Program-made: the position numbers and the translations under genes
Notes under the pieces: generated by a model
The model's database searches: none
Seen by the model: only the letters and a program-made list of their open reading frames with translations
Told to the model about the DNA's origin: nothing
Assembly (NCBI RefSeq): GCF_003853645.1
Contig: NZ_QTPO01000032.1
Coordinates: forward strand, 1 to 64,000
Origin: Burkholderia sp. Bp9143
GTDB taxonomy: Bacteria; Pseudomonadota; Gammaproteobacteria; Burkholderiales; Burkholderiaceae
Direction: 5' to 3'
DNA: 64,000 nucleotides
Shown: positions 27,901-36,081 of the stretch, one piece after another
Layout of the letters: each line of letters starts with the position of its first letter
How positions within the stretch are numbered: position 1 is the first letter of the stretch

Positions 27901-28015
27901 GCCACGCCGATTCGACAAGGTGACGCGGCACCCAGAACGACGCAGGCGAAATACACGCCAGCAAGGTCTGGGACTCTACAACTTCGCGGTGATCGGGTAA
28001 CGTATCTTTTTGCAT
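24920..28015 (-). CDS. Methyltransferase / coiled-coil / double-GT2 fusion
   Basis: 1031 residues in three parts. Residues 40-220 are a class I SAM methyltransferase-like domain (VVELGTHAGFSFLAF near 56-71, DVLHIDGRHRYDDV near 140). Residues about 245-385 are a Gln/Glu/Arg-rich coiled coil. Two GT2 domains follow: about 500-720 (FSIVVPLYNTP, FFDHDDELT, SQDWDFVLRL) and about 755-980 (ISIVIPSKNNGD, FLNDDTEVV, AYNDVDLCFRL). Such proteins add and sometimes cap O-antigen sugars at the inner membrane face. It lies 88 bp after wzt. Whether the methyltransferase acts on sugar is inferred from context. Confidence 0.85.
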   Translation of the reverse strand: MQKDTLPDHREVVESQTLLACISPASFWVPRHLVESAWHEHAPFAFWLVQAVEPRTVVELGTHAGFSFLAFCQAVQQLRLPTACYAIDTWQGDEHAGLYDERVFATLSALQSREYSAFSRLIRARFSEALPSFGDGSIDVLHIDGRHRYDDVVEDYSSWMPKLSERAIVIFHDINVRERDFGVWRFWEEIRTRHPSFEFLHGHGLGVLCPGREIPVRVRPLFDAPQGDHAAIRQAYATLGATVSARYQLELAHGRIGELDDALTRLQREIQRQAGEITQHAQEGQQLAARVAEQSEAMREQQGVIGRSAARVDAIKDVARGRAQLPSQQPDCERGAELTGSLGELESLVEGLRGDLSNAQSRQREWQARAERSERELSSVQHSTIWRALIKARAIALAMPPGMRSAGRKALKAAWWVATPHRMPARLRFLRARHAAAEAYGNVPNRVRYPDGQYLVYTPADGSNAGARGGRYDLSGTAGGYVYVPPRKPDDIDARIAALTVRPKFSIVVPLYNTPSDLFDAMIGSVLAQWYPHWELVLVDDKSPSPVVRERLAKLDDPRVKIILLDDNRGISGATSAGLDAAQGDYIVFFDHDDELTCDCLFELAKCIAAEDPDFLYSDEDKIETDGTYGQPFFKPDWSPDTIMSTMYTCHVSCVRRSLQQRVGGLRSEFDGSQDWDFVLRLSEQANKISHIRKVLYHWRVIPASVASDLNAKPYAVDAGRRAREAAIERRGLKGTMEPVPQLPGYFRTRYAYEGEPTISIVIPSKNNGDVLKRCVESIRAKSTYHNFEIVLIDNGSTDIDTLRVFEDMARMQSVKVIRHDVPFNYSEINNVGVRESVGEFLVFLNDDTEVVTETWLSDMLGYAQLNHIGAVGAKLIYPRGRQVQHVGLVNLADGPNHAFLFQDADSPCYFARNLLEYNWIGVTGACLMLSREKFDRIGGFDEAFPVAYNDVDLCFRLVKAGWYNVVCPGVELIHYESLSRGRDDANTEKIKRLASDKERLYLKHPDFFMFDPFHSPNLDQQDVNFAIPAA

Positions 28016-28103
28016 TGCTTGACATCACGGACAGAGTTTCACGACGCCCACCGGGCACGACCAAGGCACAACGACGGTTCGCCCCCGTCGCCCGGCAGGG
28101 CGA

Positions 28104-28856
28104 TCAGCCCCCCGTCTCCGCTTCGTAGGCCGACAGCACTTCCTCGACCTCACCGAACGCGCGAACCTGCCCGCGCTCCATCCACAGCACCTTGTTACAC
28201 ACCTTCCGAATCTCGCTATTCGCGTGCATTGCGAGCACGACGATCTCGGCACGGCTATGCAGATCGGCGAGACGCCGTTCGGCCTTGTGCATGAAGGACG
28301 CGTCGCCCACACCCATCACTTCGTCGAGCAGCAGGATTTCCGCATCCACCGCGGTCGACACGGCAAATGCGAGACGGACCTTCATCCCGCTCGAGTAGGT
28401 CCGCATCGGCAGATCGAGATAGTCGCCCAGCTCGCTGAAGTCGGCGATCTCCTGCTGTTTCGCGCGAATCTCCGCATCGGCCATGCCGAGCAACAGGCCG
28501 CGCAGGCGAATGTTCTGCATGCCCGTCGAGTTCTCATCCATGCCAAGGCCGATGTCGAGCAACGGCACCGCCTTGCCTTCACGGACGATCGATCCGGACG
28601 TCGGCGGATAGATTCCCGCCATCGTGCGCAGAAGCGTCGACTTTCCGGCGCCGTTGTGTCCGATGAGTCCGATCCGGTCACCGCTTTCGAAGCGCACGCT
28701 CACGTGATCCAGCGCGCGTACGACGATCACGCCATCGGTATCCTCGGCGATCCGGTTGCGCCGTCCCATACGCATCACCTGCTGCTTCAGCGAGCGGCCT
28801 TTCACGTCGTAGATCGGCAAGTCGAGCGTTGCCTCTTTCAATTCGATAAATGCCAT
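28104..28856 (-). CDS. wzt: O-antigen ABC transporter ATP-binding protein, short form
   Basis: A 250-residue ATPase. IGLIGHNGAGKST is Walker A near residue 67, YSSGMKVRLAF the ABC signature near 153, and ILLLDEVMGVGD Walker B. The N-terminal insertion before Walker A (PIYDVKGRSLKQQVM) is typical of Wzt/KpsT-type exporters. The protein ends about 60 residues after Walker B, so the C-terminal carbohydrate-binding domain found in cap-recognising Wzt proteins is absent. With Wzm it exports undecaprenyl-linked polysaccharide across the inner membrane. The start codon is 12 bp from the wzm stop. Confidence 0.93.
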   Translation of the reverse strand: MAFIELKEATLDLPIYDVKGRSLKQQVMRMGRRNRIAEDTDGVIVVRALDHVSVRFESGDRIGLIGHNGAGKSTLLRTMAGIYPPTSGSIVREGKAVPLLDIGLGMDENSTGMQNIRLRGLLLGMADAEIRAKQQEIADFSELGDYLDLPMRTYSSGMKVRLAFAVSTAVDAEILLLDEVMGVGDASFMHKAERRLADLHSRAEIVVLAMHANSEIRKVCNKVLWMERGQVRAFGEVEEVLSAYEAETGG

Positions 28857-28868
28857 GGCCTCGCCCCA

Positions 28869-29651
28869 TCAAACCCAGTACGGAATACGCTTCAGAAAAC
28901 GGCCGGTCAACGACAGCGCCAGCGGCCAACCCACGACGATCATGCCGATCGTGACTGCCCACGTCGTCGCGTCGGGCGCCTGCCCGATCAGCGGCTCACG
29001 CACGACGTTGAGTAGATACGCAAGCGGGTTCCATTCGACGATGAACGAAAAGCGCTTGAGCGAGTCGGGCCGATAGATGATCGGCGTCACGTAGAAGGCA
29101 ACCTGTAGTAGCGCGCCGATGATCTGCGGCAGATCGCGGAAGCGCGCGGACAGCAGGCCCACGACCATCGTGAGCCACATTGCATTCAGGATGTAGATCA
29201 GAAGCCCCGGGATGAAAAGCGGCAGCGTCTGCCAACTCTTCACGCCAAACAGCACGAGCAGCAAAACGATGATCACGAAGTTATGCATCAGCACGACGAG
29301 ATTGCGCCAGACCACCTGCAGCACAAAGACCAGCTTCGGCGTCGACGCCTGGCGAATATACGAACCGCTGCTGATATAGGAGATGCAGCCCTCCTGGATC
29401 GTGTTTGAAAACATCGACCACATCACGAGGCTCGTTGCCAGGAACGGGAGATAGTCGCCCATCTTCTGCCCGAACAGCGTGCCGTAGACGACGCCGATCG
29501 AACCGATGATCACGCCCATGCTGATGGTCAGCCAGAACGGGCCAAGTCGCGAGCGAGCGTAGCGCTGCCGGATTTCGAGCCAGCCGAGCAGCGTCCACAA
29601 CCGCCAGGACGCAATGCTCTGTTTGAGGTCAGCAAGTGAAAGAGTCAGCAT
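28869..29651 (-). CDS. wzm: O-antigen ABC transporter permease
   Basis: A 260-residue ABC-2 type permease with six predicted membrane helices. The N-terminal amphipathic RQRYARSRLGPFWLTIS stretch and the WNPLAYLLNVVREPL motif are typical of Wzm/KpsM/TagG proteins. It pairs with the adjacent Wzt. The upstream GT2 gene ends 48 bp away, so this is part of the rml-wzm-wzt transcript. Length and topology are normal for the family. Confidence 0.93.
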   Translation of the reverse strand: MLTLSLADLKQSIASWRLWTLLGWLEIRQRYARSRLGPFWLTISMGVIIGSIGVVYGTLFGQKMGDYLPFLATSLVMWSMFSNTIQEGCISYISSGSYIRQASTPKLVFVLQVVWRNLVVLMHNFVIIVLLLVLFGVKSWQTLPLFIPGLLIYILNAMWLTMVVGLLSARFRDLPQIIGALLQVAFYVTPIIYRPDSLKRFSFIVEWNPLAYLLNVVREPLIGQAPDATTWAVTIGMIVVGWPLALSLTGRFLKRIPYWV

Positions 29652-29699
29652 GCAAGCTTTCTAATTGAGTGAAGATTGAAAAACAGCGTCCGGTGCGCG

Positions 29700-30608
29700 T
29701 CACAGCGCGCCGGTACGACCGGTCAGTCCGTGCCAGATCCCCAGCAGCGACAGCCGCAGGTGCGCGAGGCGAGGTTGCATGAACAGCGCGTAGATCGCAA
29801 GCCGGACCGGCATCTTGACGAGCTCCGTCGACTTCCAGCTCCACGGCACATAGGCGCGCCGGATCAGCGCGATCGCATTGCGGAACAGATAATAATGCCG
29901 AACCGGGCCGTGGCCGGGATAGCTTCGCCCGAAAACCTTGACCGGCTCGCCGCCCAGCTCGTGCATCAGCCGCAACGCCGGCGCGCCGAGCACGGAATAG
30001 CCTTTCGACCGCGCCCGGACACACCATTCGAGATCGACGAAGTCGATGAACAGCGCGTCGTCCATCGGACCGATGTCACGCCACACGTCGAGATTCACGC
30101 ACGATCCTGACGTAATCAGGAAGTCGACATCGATCGGTTGCACCCCTTCCGGCTGAACGCGCCGCAGCTTCAGGTAGCCGAAGCGGACGAACGGTGCAAC
30201 CCCGCCCAGTCGAGCATCCTCGTACGCAGGCCCAATCAGCGCAACGCGACGACTGCGCATGCGCTCGGCTGCCAGCGTCCGGGGCAACTCAACCAGCAAT
30301 TCGTCCGAGGGCTCGCTGTCCTGATCGAACAGCAATGCCGACCGGCAACCCGTCGCGATCAGTCGTTCGATGCCCTGGTTGAGCGCCGTCGCAATGCCGA
30401 GGTTCGCGCCGTTCGCGATGTAGTTGACGCGTGCGTCGAGCCCAAGCGCAGCCGGCGTGGACACGCTCTCCGTGTTGTCGACCACGACGCACGGCCACAC
30501 TTTGGCAAGTCGATTCGCGCGCGCCACGCAACCGTGATCCGGTCGATAGAACACGATCACGACACCGGTGCGCTCCTGATGCGGGGGCTGCTGGTCCAAG
30601 TTACTCAC
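29700..30608 (-). CDS. Family 2 glycosyltransferase (rhamnosyltransferase-like)
   Basis: 302 residues, from a GTG at 30608 that overlaps the rmlD stop by 8 bp. Motifs: VVIVFYRPDH, VVVDNTES, LFDQDSEPSDELL (DxD), SGSCVNLDVWRDIG and FIDFVDLEWCVRARSKGY, a series typical of RfbN/rhamnosyltransferases. Placement between rmlD and wzm fits use of dTDP-L-rhamnose, but specificity is not proven. The basic C-terminal 60 residues suggest membrane association. Confidence 0.85.
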   Translation of the reverse strand: MSNLDQQPPHQERTGVVIVFYRPDHGCVARANRLAKVWPCVVVDNTESVSTPAALGLDARVNYIANGANLGIATALNQGIERLIATGCRSALLFDQDSEPSDELLVELPRTLAAERMRSRRVALIGPAYEDARLGGVAPFVRFGYLKLRRVQPEGVQPIDVDFLITSGSCVNLDVWRDIGPMDDALFIDFVDLEWCVRARSKGYSVLGAPALRLMHELGGEPVKVFGRSYPGHGPVRHYYLFRNAIALIRRAYVPWSWKSTELVKMPVRLAIYALFMQPRLAHLRLSLLGIWHGLTGRTGAL

Positions 30609-31500
30609 TCAGGCACAGCTTCAGCGCATCGGCCCAGTCCGGCAACCGCAGCCCGAACGCTTCGGTCAGCTTGTCGTGCGACAGTCGGGAATTGGACGGG
30701 CGCTTGGCAGGCACCGGATAGTCGCTAGCCGGAATCGGCACGACCTTGGGCGCACGCTCGCCCAACGCATTCGCGAAGATGGCTTCGGCAAAACCGTGCC
30801 ACGAAGTCGCACCGGCCGACGTGAAGTGGTAGACGCCGGAACGCCGCGCCCACCAGTCCGTGCCATCGGCGGCCAGCGCTTGGGCCACGATGTGCGACGT
30901 TGCCGTTGCAATGGTTTTTGACCACGTGGGTGCACCGATCTGGTCCGCGACCACGCGTAGCTCCGGACGCTCGCTGCCGAGCTTCAGCATCGTCAGCAGG
31001 AAGTTCTTGCCGCGCCGCCCGTACACCCAGCTCGTACGCAGGATCAGATGCGCGCAGCCGGCTGCCGCGATGGCCTGCTCGCCCTCGAGCTTGGTCAACC
31101 CGTACACGTTCTGCGGGTTGGTCGCGTCCGTTTCGACGTAGGCGCCCTCTTTGGTGCCGTCGAACACGTAGTCGGTCGAATAATGAACCAGCGCCGCACC
31201 AATGCGGGCCGCTTCCTCCGCAAACGCGCGCGGCACATCGGCGTTCAGTCGACGCGCGGCATCGACGTCCGTCTCCGCCTTGTCGACCGCCGTATACGCG
31301 GCCGGATTCACGATGATCGACGGCTTGAGCTCGCGAACGATGCCGCGCACCCGATCGAGATCGGTCAGATCGAGCATCGAACGGTCGCATGCCACCACGC
31401 GCCCCAGGCCTTGCAGCGAGCGAAGCAGTTCGAACCCGACCTGCCCGTTCACACCCGTCACGAGAATCGTCGGTTCAGGTTTCACACCCACCTCACGCAT
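30601..31500 (-). CDS. rmlD: dTDP-4-dehydrorhamnose reductase
   Basis: A 299-residue SDR reductase for the last step of dTDP-L-rhamnose synthesis. TILVTGVNGQVGFELLRSL is the NADPH site, VHYSTDYVFDGT carries the catalytic Thr, YGLTKLEGEQ is YxxxK, and VADQIGAPTWSKTIA is typical of RmlD. It overlaps rmlC by 8 bp at its start and the next glycosyltransferase by 8 bp at its end. Length is normal. The gene is the fourth of rmlBACD. Confidence 0.96.
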   Translation of the reverse strand: MREVGVKPEPTILVTGVNGQVGFELLRSLQGLGRVVACDRSMLDLTDLDRVRGIVRELKPSIIVNPAAYTAVDKAETDVDAARRLNADVPRAFAEEAARIGAALVHYSTDYVFDGTKEGAYVETDATNPQNVYGLTKLEGEQAIAAAGCAHLILRTSWVYGRRGKNFLLTMLKLGSERPELRVVADQIGAPTWSKTIATATSHIVAQALAADGTDWWARRSGVYHFTSAGATSWHGFAEAIFANALGERAPKVVPIPASDYPVPAKRPSNSRLSHDKLTEAFGLRLPDWADALKLCLSE

Positions 31501-32044
31501 AGACTTCGGCTTCGCTCAAACGCTTGCCGGCCGCATCCTTCGCGGCCAGCAGCGGCTCGAAATCGATCGGCCACTCGATCCCGATTTCGGGATCGTTCCA
31601 CACGATGCTGCGCTCGTGCTCGGGGAACCAGTAGTCGGTCGTCTTGTAGAGGAACTGCGCGGCCTCCGACAGCACGACGAATCCGTGCGCAAAGCCGGGC
31701 GGTACCCACAGTTGCTTGTGGTTGTCGTTCGACAGCACCACGCCGACCCACTTGCCGAAGTTCGGCGAGCGCTTGCGAATATCGACCGCGACGTCGAACA
31801 CCTCGCCCTCGACGACGCGCACGAGCTTGCCCTGCGCGTGCTGGATCTGGTAGTGCAGCCCGCGCAGCACGCCCTTCGACGAGCGCGAATGGTTGTCCTG
31901 CACGAATTCGATGCCGGGTTCGACCTGCTCGGCGAATTCCTTCCCGTTGAAGCTCTCGTAGAAGAACCCGCGTGCATCGCCGAACACCTTCGGCTCAATG
32001 ATCTTAACTTCGGGCAGCGCCGTCGCCGTTACTTGGATGGCCAT
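31493..32044 (-). CDS. rmlC: dTDP-4-dehydrorhamnose 3,5-epimerase
   Basis: A 183-residue cupin. VFGDARGFFYESFNGKEF, QDNHSRSSKGVLRGLHYQ (with the catalytic His) and KLVRVVEGEVFDVAVD are classic RmlC motifs, and VPPGFAHGFVVLSE is present. The ATG at 32044 is used; an open frame extends upstream into rmlA but starts outside the family alignment. It overlaps rmlA by 16 bp. It acts between RmlB and RmlD. Confidence 0.96.
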   Translation of the reverse strand: MAIQVTATALPEVKIIEPKVFGDARGFFYESFNGKEFAEQVEPGIEFVQDNHSRSSKGVLRGLHYQIQHAQGKLVRVVEGEVFDVAVDIRKRSPNFGKWVGVVLSNDNHKQLWVPPGFAHGFVVLSEAAQFLYKTTDYWFPEHERSIVWNDPEIGIEWPIDFEPLLAAKDAAGKRLSEAEVYA

Positions 32045-32922
32045 GCGACTTGATCCGTGAGAAGGTTCTTGAGGTACTGCCCGTACGCGTTCTTCGCGAG
32101 CGGTTGTGCAAGCTTCAGCACCTGCTCCGCGTCGATCCAGCTGCGTCGGTAGGCAATCTCTTCCGGGCACGCGACCACGAGACCCTGCCGCTTCTGCAGC
32201 GTCGCGATGAAGCTGGCCGCCTCGATCAGCGAATCGTGCGTGCCGGTATCGAGCCACGCGTAACCGCGCCCCATGATCTCGACGTTGAGCGCACCGTCGG
32301 CGAGATACCGCGAATTGACGTCGGTGATTTCCAGCTCGCCGCGCGGCGACGGCTTGATGTCGGCCGCGATGTCGCACACGCGGTTGTCATAGAAGTACAG
32401 CCCCGTCACCGCGTAGTTCGAACGCGGCTTCGCCGGCTTCTCTTCGATCGACAGCGCGCGGAACGACTTGTCGAACTCGACGACGCCATAACGCTCCGGA
32501 TCGTGCACGTGGTACGCGAACACCGTCGCACCGCTTTCCTGCGCGTGCGCACGCTCGAGCTGCTTGGCGAGATCGTGGCCGTAGAAGATGTTGTCGCCGA
32601 GGATCAGCGCCGACGGATCGTTCCCGACGAACTCCTTGCCGATGATGAACGCCTGCGCGAGGCCGTCGGGCGACGGCTGCACCGCGTACTGGATGTTCAT
32701 GCCCCACTGGCTGCCGTCGCCGAGCATCGACTCGAAGCGCGGCGTGTCCTGCGGTGTCGAAATGATCAGTACGTCACGAATGCCCGCGACCATCAGCGTC
32801 GACAGCGGGTAGTAGATCATCGGCTTGTCGTACACCGGCAGCAGCTGCTTCGATACGACGTGGGTAATCGGATACAGCCGCGTACCGGAACCGCCTGCGA
32901 GAATGATGCCTTTACGTGCCAT
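32029..32922 (-). CDS. rmlA: Glucose-1-phosphate thymidylyltransferase
   Basis: A 297-residue nucleotidyltransferase that makes dTDP-glucose from dTTP and glucose-1-phosphate. GIILAGGSGTRLYPIT is the nucleotide-binding signature loop, then SKQLLPVYDKPMIYYPLST and LGDNIFYGHDLA. The ATG at 32922 is preceded by GGAGAGAGA; the longer upstream frame belongs to rmlB. Length matches RmlA of other bacteria. It lies 11 bp downstream of rmlB. Confidence 0.97.
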   Translation of the reverse strand: MARKGIILAGGSGTRLYPITHVVSKQLLPVYDKPMIYYPLSTLMVAGIRDVLIISTPQDTPRFESMLGDGSQWGMNIQYAVQPSPDGLAQAFIIGKEFVGNDPSALILGDNIFYGHDLAKQLERAHAQESGATVFAYHVHDPERYGVVEFDKSFRALSIEEKPAKPRSNYAVTGLYFYDNRVCDIAADIKPSPRGELEITDVNSRYLADGALNVEIMGRGYAWLDTGTHDSLIEAASFIATLQKRQGLVVACPEEIAYRRSWIDAEQVLKLAQPLAKNAYGQYLKNLLTDQVAWPSK

Positions 32923-32933
32923 CGTCTCTCTCC

Positions 32934-33995
32934 TCAAGCGCGTTTCGCGTAGTTGGTCTCGACCCACTTGCGGTACTCGCCCGATGCCACTTCGTCGGCC
33001 CAGACCTGGTTGTCCAGATACCAGTCGACGGTCTTCGCGAGGCCGGTCTCGAACGTTTCCGTGGGCTTCCAGCCGAGCTCGCGCTCGAGCTTGCGTGCAT
33101 CGATCGCATAACGGCGATCGTGGCCCGGGCGATCCGTCACGTAGGTGATCTGGTCGCGATACGAACCGGCCGCCTTCGGGCGCGCCTTGTCGAGCAGGTC
33201 GCACAGCGTATGCACGACCTCGAGGTTCTTCTTTTCGTTCCAGCCGCCAACGTTGTACGTCTCGCCAGGCACGCCACGCGCCAGCACTTCACGGATCGCG
33301 CTGCAATGGTCGCCGACATACAGCCAGTCGCGCACGTTCTGACCGTCGCCGTACACCGGCAGCGGCTTGCCGGCGAGCGCATTCGCGATCATCAGCGGGA
33401 TCAGCTTCTCGGGGAACTGGTACGGGCCGTAGTTGTTCGAACAGTTCGTCGTCAGCGTCGGCAGGCCGTACGTATGATGGTACGCGCGCACCAGGTGGTC
33501 CGAACCGGCCTTCGTCGCGGAATACGGGCTGTTCGGTGCGTACGGCGTGGTTTCGGAGAATTGCGGGTCGGTCGCCGACAGCGAGCCGAACACCTCGTCG
33601 GTCGACACGTGCAGGAAGCGGAACGACGCCTTGTCGGTGTCATTCAGGCCATTCCAGTATTGGCGGGCCGCCTCCAGCAGCGTGAACGTGCCGACAACGT
33701 TGGTCTGCACGAAATCGGCCGGGCCGTGGATCGAGCGGTCGACGTGGCTTTCGGCGGCGAAGTGCAGCACCGCGCGCGGCTTGTGCTCGGCGAACAGTGC
33801 ATCGAGCGCGGTACGATCGCAGATATCGACGCGCGCGAACACGTGCTTCGGATTGCCATCCAGCGACTGCAGCGTACGGAGGTTGCCTGCATAGGTCAGC
33901 TTGTCAACGTTGAGCACGGCTTCATCGGATTCTCGCAGCCAGTCGAGTACAAAATTAGCACCGATGAAACCTGCACCGCCCGTAACCAGAATCAT
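32934..33995 (-). CDS. rmlB: dTDP-glucose 4,6-dehydratase
   Basis: A 353-residue extended SDR. MILVTGGAGFIGANFVLDWL is the NAD motif, HVSTDEVFGSL the catalytic TDE, and YSATKAGSDHLVRA the YxxxK helix; RDWLYVGDHCSA is typical. I start at the ATG at 33995, preceded by an AGAGGGAA site, not at 34022 upstream. It is the first gene of the long minus-strand block, so the main O-antigen promoter should lie in the AT-rich stretch up to apaH. Confidence 0.97.
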   Translation of the reverse strand: MILVTGGAGFIGANFVLDWLRESDEAVLNVDKLTYAGNLRTLQSLDGNPKHVFARVDICDRTALDALFAEHKPRAVLHFAAESHVDRSIHGPADFVQTNVVGTFTLLEAARQYWNGLNDTDKASFRFLHVSTDEVFGSLSATDPQFSETTPYAPNSPYSATKAGSDHLVRAYHHTYGLPTLTTNCSNNYGPYQFPEKLIPLMIANALAGKPLPVYGDGQNVRDWLYVGDHCSAIREVLARGVPGETYNVGGWNEKKNLEVVHTLCDLLDKARPKAAGSYRDQITYVTDRPGHDRRYAIDARKLERELGWKPTETFETGLAKTVDWYLDNQVWADEVASGEYRKWVETNYAKRA

Positions 33996-34331
33996 GGAGT
34001 TCCCTCTAACAATTCGCAGCAAACACCGTCAGGTGCCGCCTGTATCAAATTCGCAAGTATTTGTGTTTGTCACATCCAACCGGGAATTTTAACCGGTCGA
34101 CATGGCCGCCAAAGTCATGAAATGCTAATTTTGTTCGGGAAAACGACAATTATAGGGAGCCGCGCCTCGCAAAAGCCATGCCGCTAACAACTTGATACAG
34201 CGCTACGAACCTCTATGTGACATATAGATTCATGCCAAATCAACGAACTTTCGCGGAATGAACGTTGCGCCGCACGGCATCGGACGGATTATTCTTCTCG
34301 CACACCCGAAATTTGTAACATTCACGCTTTC
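33996..34331. other. AT-rich divergent control region between rmlB and apaH
   Basis: No gene is supported. The region is much more AT-rich than its surroundings, which fits a promoter and leader for the rml block on the minus strand and one for apaH on the plus strand. A minus-strand TATAAT-like hexamer reads across 34154-34149, but I find no well spaced -35, so I do not call a promoter. I looked for a JUMPstart/ops element and saw none. Confidence 0.5.
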
Positions 34332-35171
34332 ATGACCCGTACCCCAATCGCCATCGGCGACATCCAAGGCTGTCATTCCGCTTTCCAGTCGCTGCTCGAA
34401 AAGCTTTCGGCCCCCGCCGACACACCGCTATGGATCGCCGGCGACATCGTCAACCGCGGGCCCGACTCCCTCGCCGCGCTGCGCGCCCTCGTCGACCTCG
34501 GCCCGCGCGCGACCGTCGTCCTCGGCAATCACGATCTTCACCTGCTCGCGGTGTCCGCCGGCATTCGCACCGAACGCCCCGGCGACACGATCGGCGAAAT
34601 CCTCGATGCGCCCGACGCGGACGCGCTGCTCGACTGGGTGCGCCACCTCCCGTTCGCGCACTTCGAGGACGGCAAGCTGCTCGTCCACGCGGGCGTACTG
34701 CCGCAATGGGACACAACGCTAACGCTCGAACTCGCTGACGAACTGCAGCGCGCGCTGCGCGCCCCCGACTGGCGTGAAACGCTGCAAGGCTTGTACGGCA
34801 ACGAGCCAAATCAATGGAGTCCGAACCTGAAAAAACGCGACCGGATGCGCGTCGCGTTCAACGCGTTCACGCGCCTGCGCTTCTGCACGCCCGACGGCGC
34901 GATGGAGTTCAAGGCAAACGGCGGCCCCGAAAGCGCGCCGCCCGGCTACCTGCCGTGGTTCGACGTGCCGGGCCGCCGCACCGAAGAAGTGACGGTCGTG
35001 TTCGGCCACTGGGCCGCGCTCGGCCTGATGCTGCGCGACAACGTCGTCGCGCTGGATTCGGGATGCGTGTGGGGAAATCAGCTGTCGGCCGTGCGACTGG
35101 CTGCCGACCCGGCGCAGCGCACGGTCACGCAGGTGCAGTGCGAAGCATGCCGCACACCGGGCGGCGAATAG
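34332..35171 (+). CDS. apaH: Symmetrical bis(5'-nucleosyl)-tetraphosphatase
   Basis: 279 residues of the calcineurin-like metallophosphatase fold. PIAIGDIQGCHSAF (GDxxG/H), WIAGDIVNRGPDS (GDxxxRGxxS) and VLGNHDLHLLAV (GNHD) hold the metal ligands. It hydrolyses Ap4A to two ADP in the cytoplasm. The ATG at 34332 has no obvious Shine-Dalgarno. The C-terminus ends in Cys-containing VQCEACRTPGGE, typical of betaproteobacterial forms. It is a stable flanking gene of the O-antigen locus. Confidence 0.96.
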   Translation: MTRTPIAIGDIQGCHSAFQSLLEKLSAPADTPLWIAGDIVNRGPDSLAALRALVDLGPRATVVLGNHDLHLLAVSAGIRTERPGDTIGEILDAPDADALLDWVRHLPFAHFEDGKLLVHAGVLPQWDTTLTLELADELQRALRAPDWRETLQGLYGNEPNQWSPNLKKRDRMRVAFNAFTRLRFCTPDGAMEFKANGGPESAPPGYLPWFDVPGRRTEEVTVVFGHWAALGLMLRDNVVALDSGCVWGNQLSAVRLAADPAQRTVTQVQCEACRTPGGE

Positions 35172-35204
35172 CCCGCCCGCGAGACGCGCGAACGAAACGG
35201 CGCG

Positions 35205-36062
35205 TCAGCCCTCGCGCCCCGGCACCGGCTCCTCGGCCGCCGCATCGCCCGCCGCACCGGCGCCGACTTCGGTTGCCGGATACGCATGTTTCTCCAGCTC
35301 CACCAGCGACTCGGGCGACGGCTTGCCGACCTTCGCCTGCAGCCTCTCGAGCGCGGCCGCGATCGCATCACGGGCCGCCGCGGAAGTCGTGCGACGATCA
35401 CCGCCCGGCGGAATCGGCTCGCATACGTACAAATGCGCAACGAGCGGCCCGCCGCGCAACACCATGTCGAGCGACATCCCGAGCGACAACTCGCCCGTAT
35501 AGGCCGGCGCGACCGACTGCCGCTGCCGCGCGTCCTCGTACATCAGGCAGATCGGCTGCACCGCGCAACCGGCCGACACCGCGGCCTGGAACAGGTTCGC
35601 ATGGAACGGCAGCAGCGCCTGCCCGTCCGACGTCGTGCCCTCCGGAAACACGCACATCACGCCGCCGTTGCGCAACCGGTCGGCCATCTCGTGCATGACC
35701 CGCATCGCCTCGGTGCGCTTCTCGCGCTGCAGGAACACGGTGTCGAGCTTCTCGGCCAGCCAGCCGACCACCGGCCACTGCCGCACCTCGGCCTTCGACA
35801 CGAACGGCGTCGGCCGCCACGCGTTGACCGTATAGATGTCGAGCCACGACACGTGGTTGCCGACGACGAGCGCGCCCGCGTCGAGGCGTGCGCCATCGTT
35901 GTGGACGACGAGGCGCATCCCGCAGATCCGCAGCAGCTTGACCGACCAGCGGCGCGTGAGCTCGACGCGCCGCGCGGGGCTCACGTGCGAAAAGCGCAGC
36001 GCGACGATCGCCATGCCGCGCAGCAGGTGAAAGACGAGACGCAGCTTGCGAAGAGCGGTCAT
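35205..36062 (-). CDS. plsC: 1-acyl-sn-glycerol-3-phosphate acyltransferase
   Basis: A 285-residue PlsC-family membrane acyltransferase. VVGNHVSWLDIYTVN is the catalytic HxxxxD motif, FVSKAEVRQWPVVGWLA follows, and VFPEGTTSDGQ is the acceptor-binding EGTxS-type motif. The N-terminal hydrophobic helix is near residues 8-24. I use the ATG at 36062; the frame runs upstream into pyrC' but the protein begins MTALRKLRLV. It makes phosphatidic acid or acts on other lipid acceptors at the inner membrane. It lies 19 bp after pyrC' and so belongs to that operon. Confidence 0.92.
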   Translation of the reverse strand: MTALRKLRLVFHLLRGMAIVALRFSHVSPARRVELTRRWSVKLLRICGMRLVVHNDGARLDAGALVVGNHVSWLDIYTVNAWRPTPFVSKAEVRQWPVVGWLAEKLDTVFLQREKRTEAMRVMHEMADRLRNGGVMCVFPEGTTSDGQALLPFHANLFQAAVSAGCAVQPICLMYEDARQRQSVAPAYTGELSLGMSLDMVLRGGPLVAHLYVCEPIPPGGDRRTTSAAARDAIAAALERLQAKVGKPSPESLVELEKHAYPATEVGAGAAGDAAAEEPVPGREG

Positions 36063-36081
36063 GGCGAAGATCCGGCTGGGT

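Noticed and set aside
33996..34331. JUMPstart/ops element upstream of rmlB
   Set aside because: I looked on the minus strand for GGCGGTAGC and found no match.
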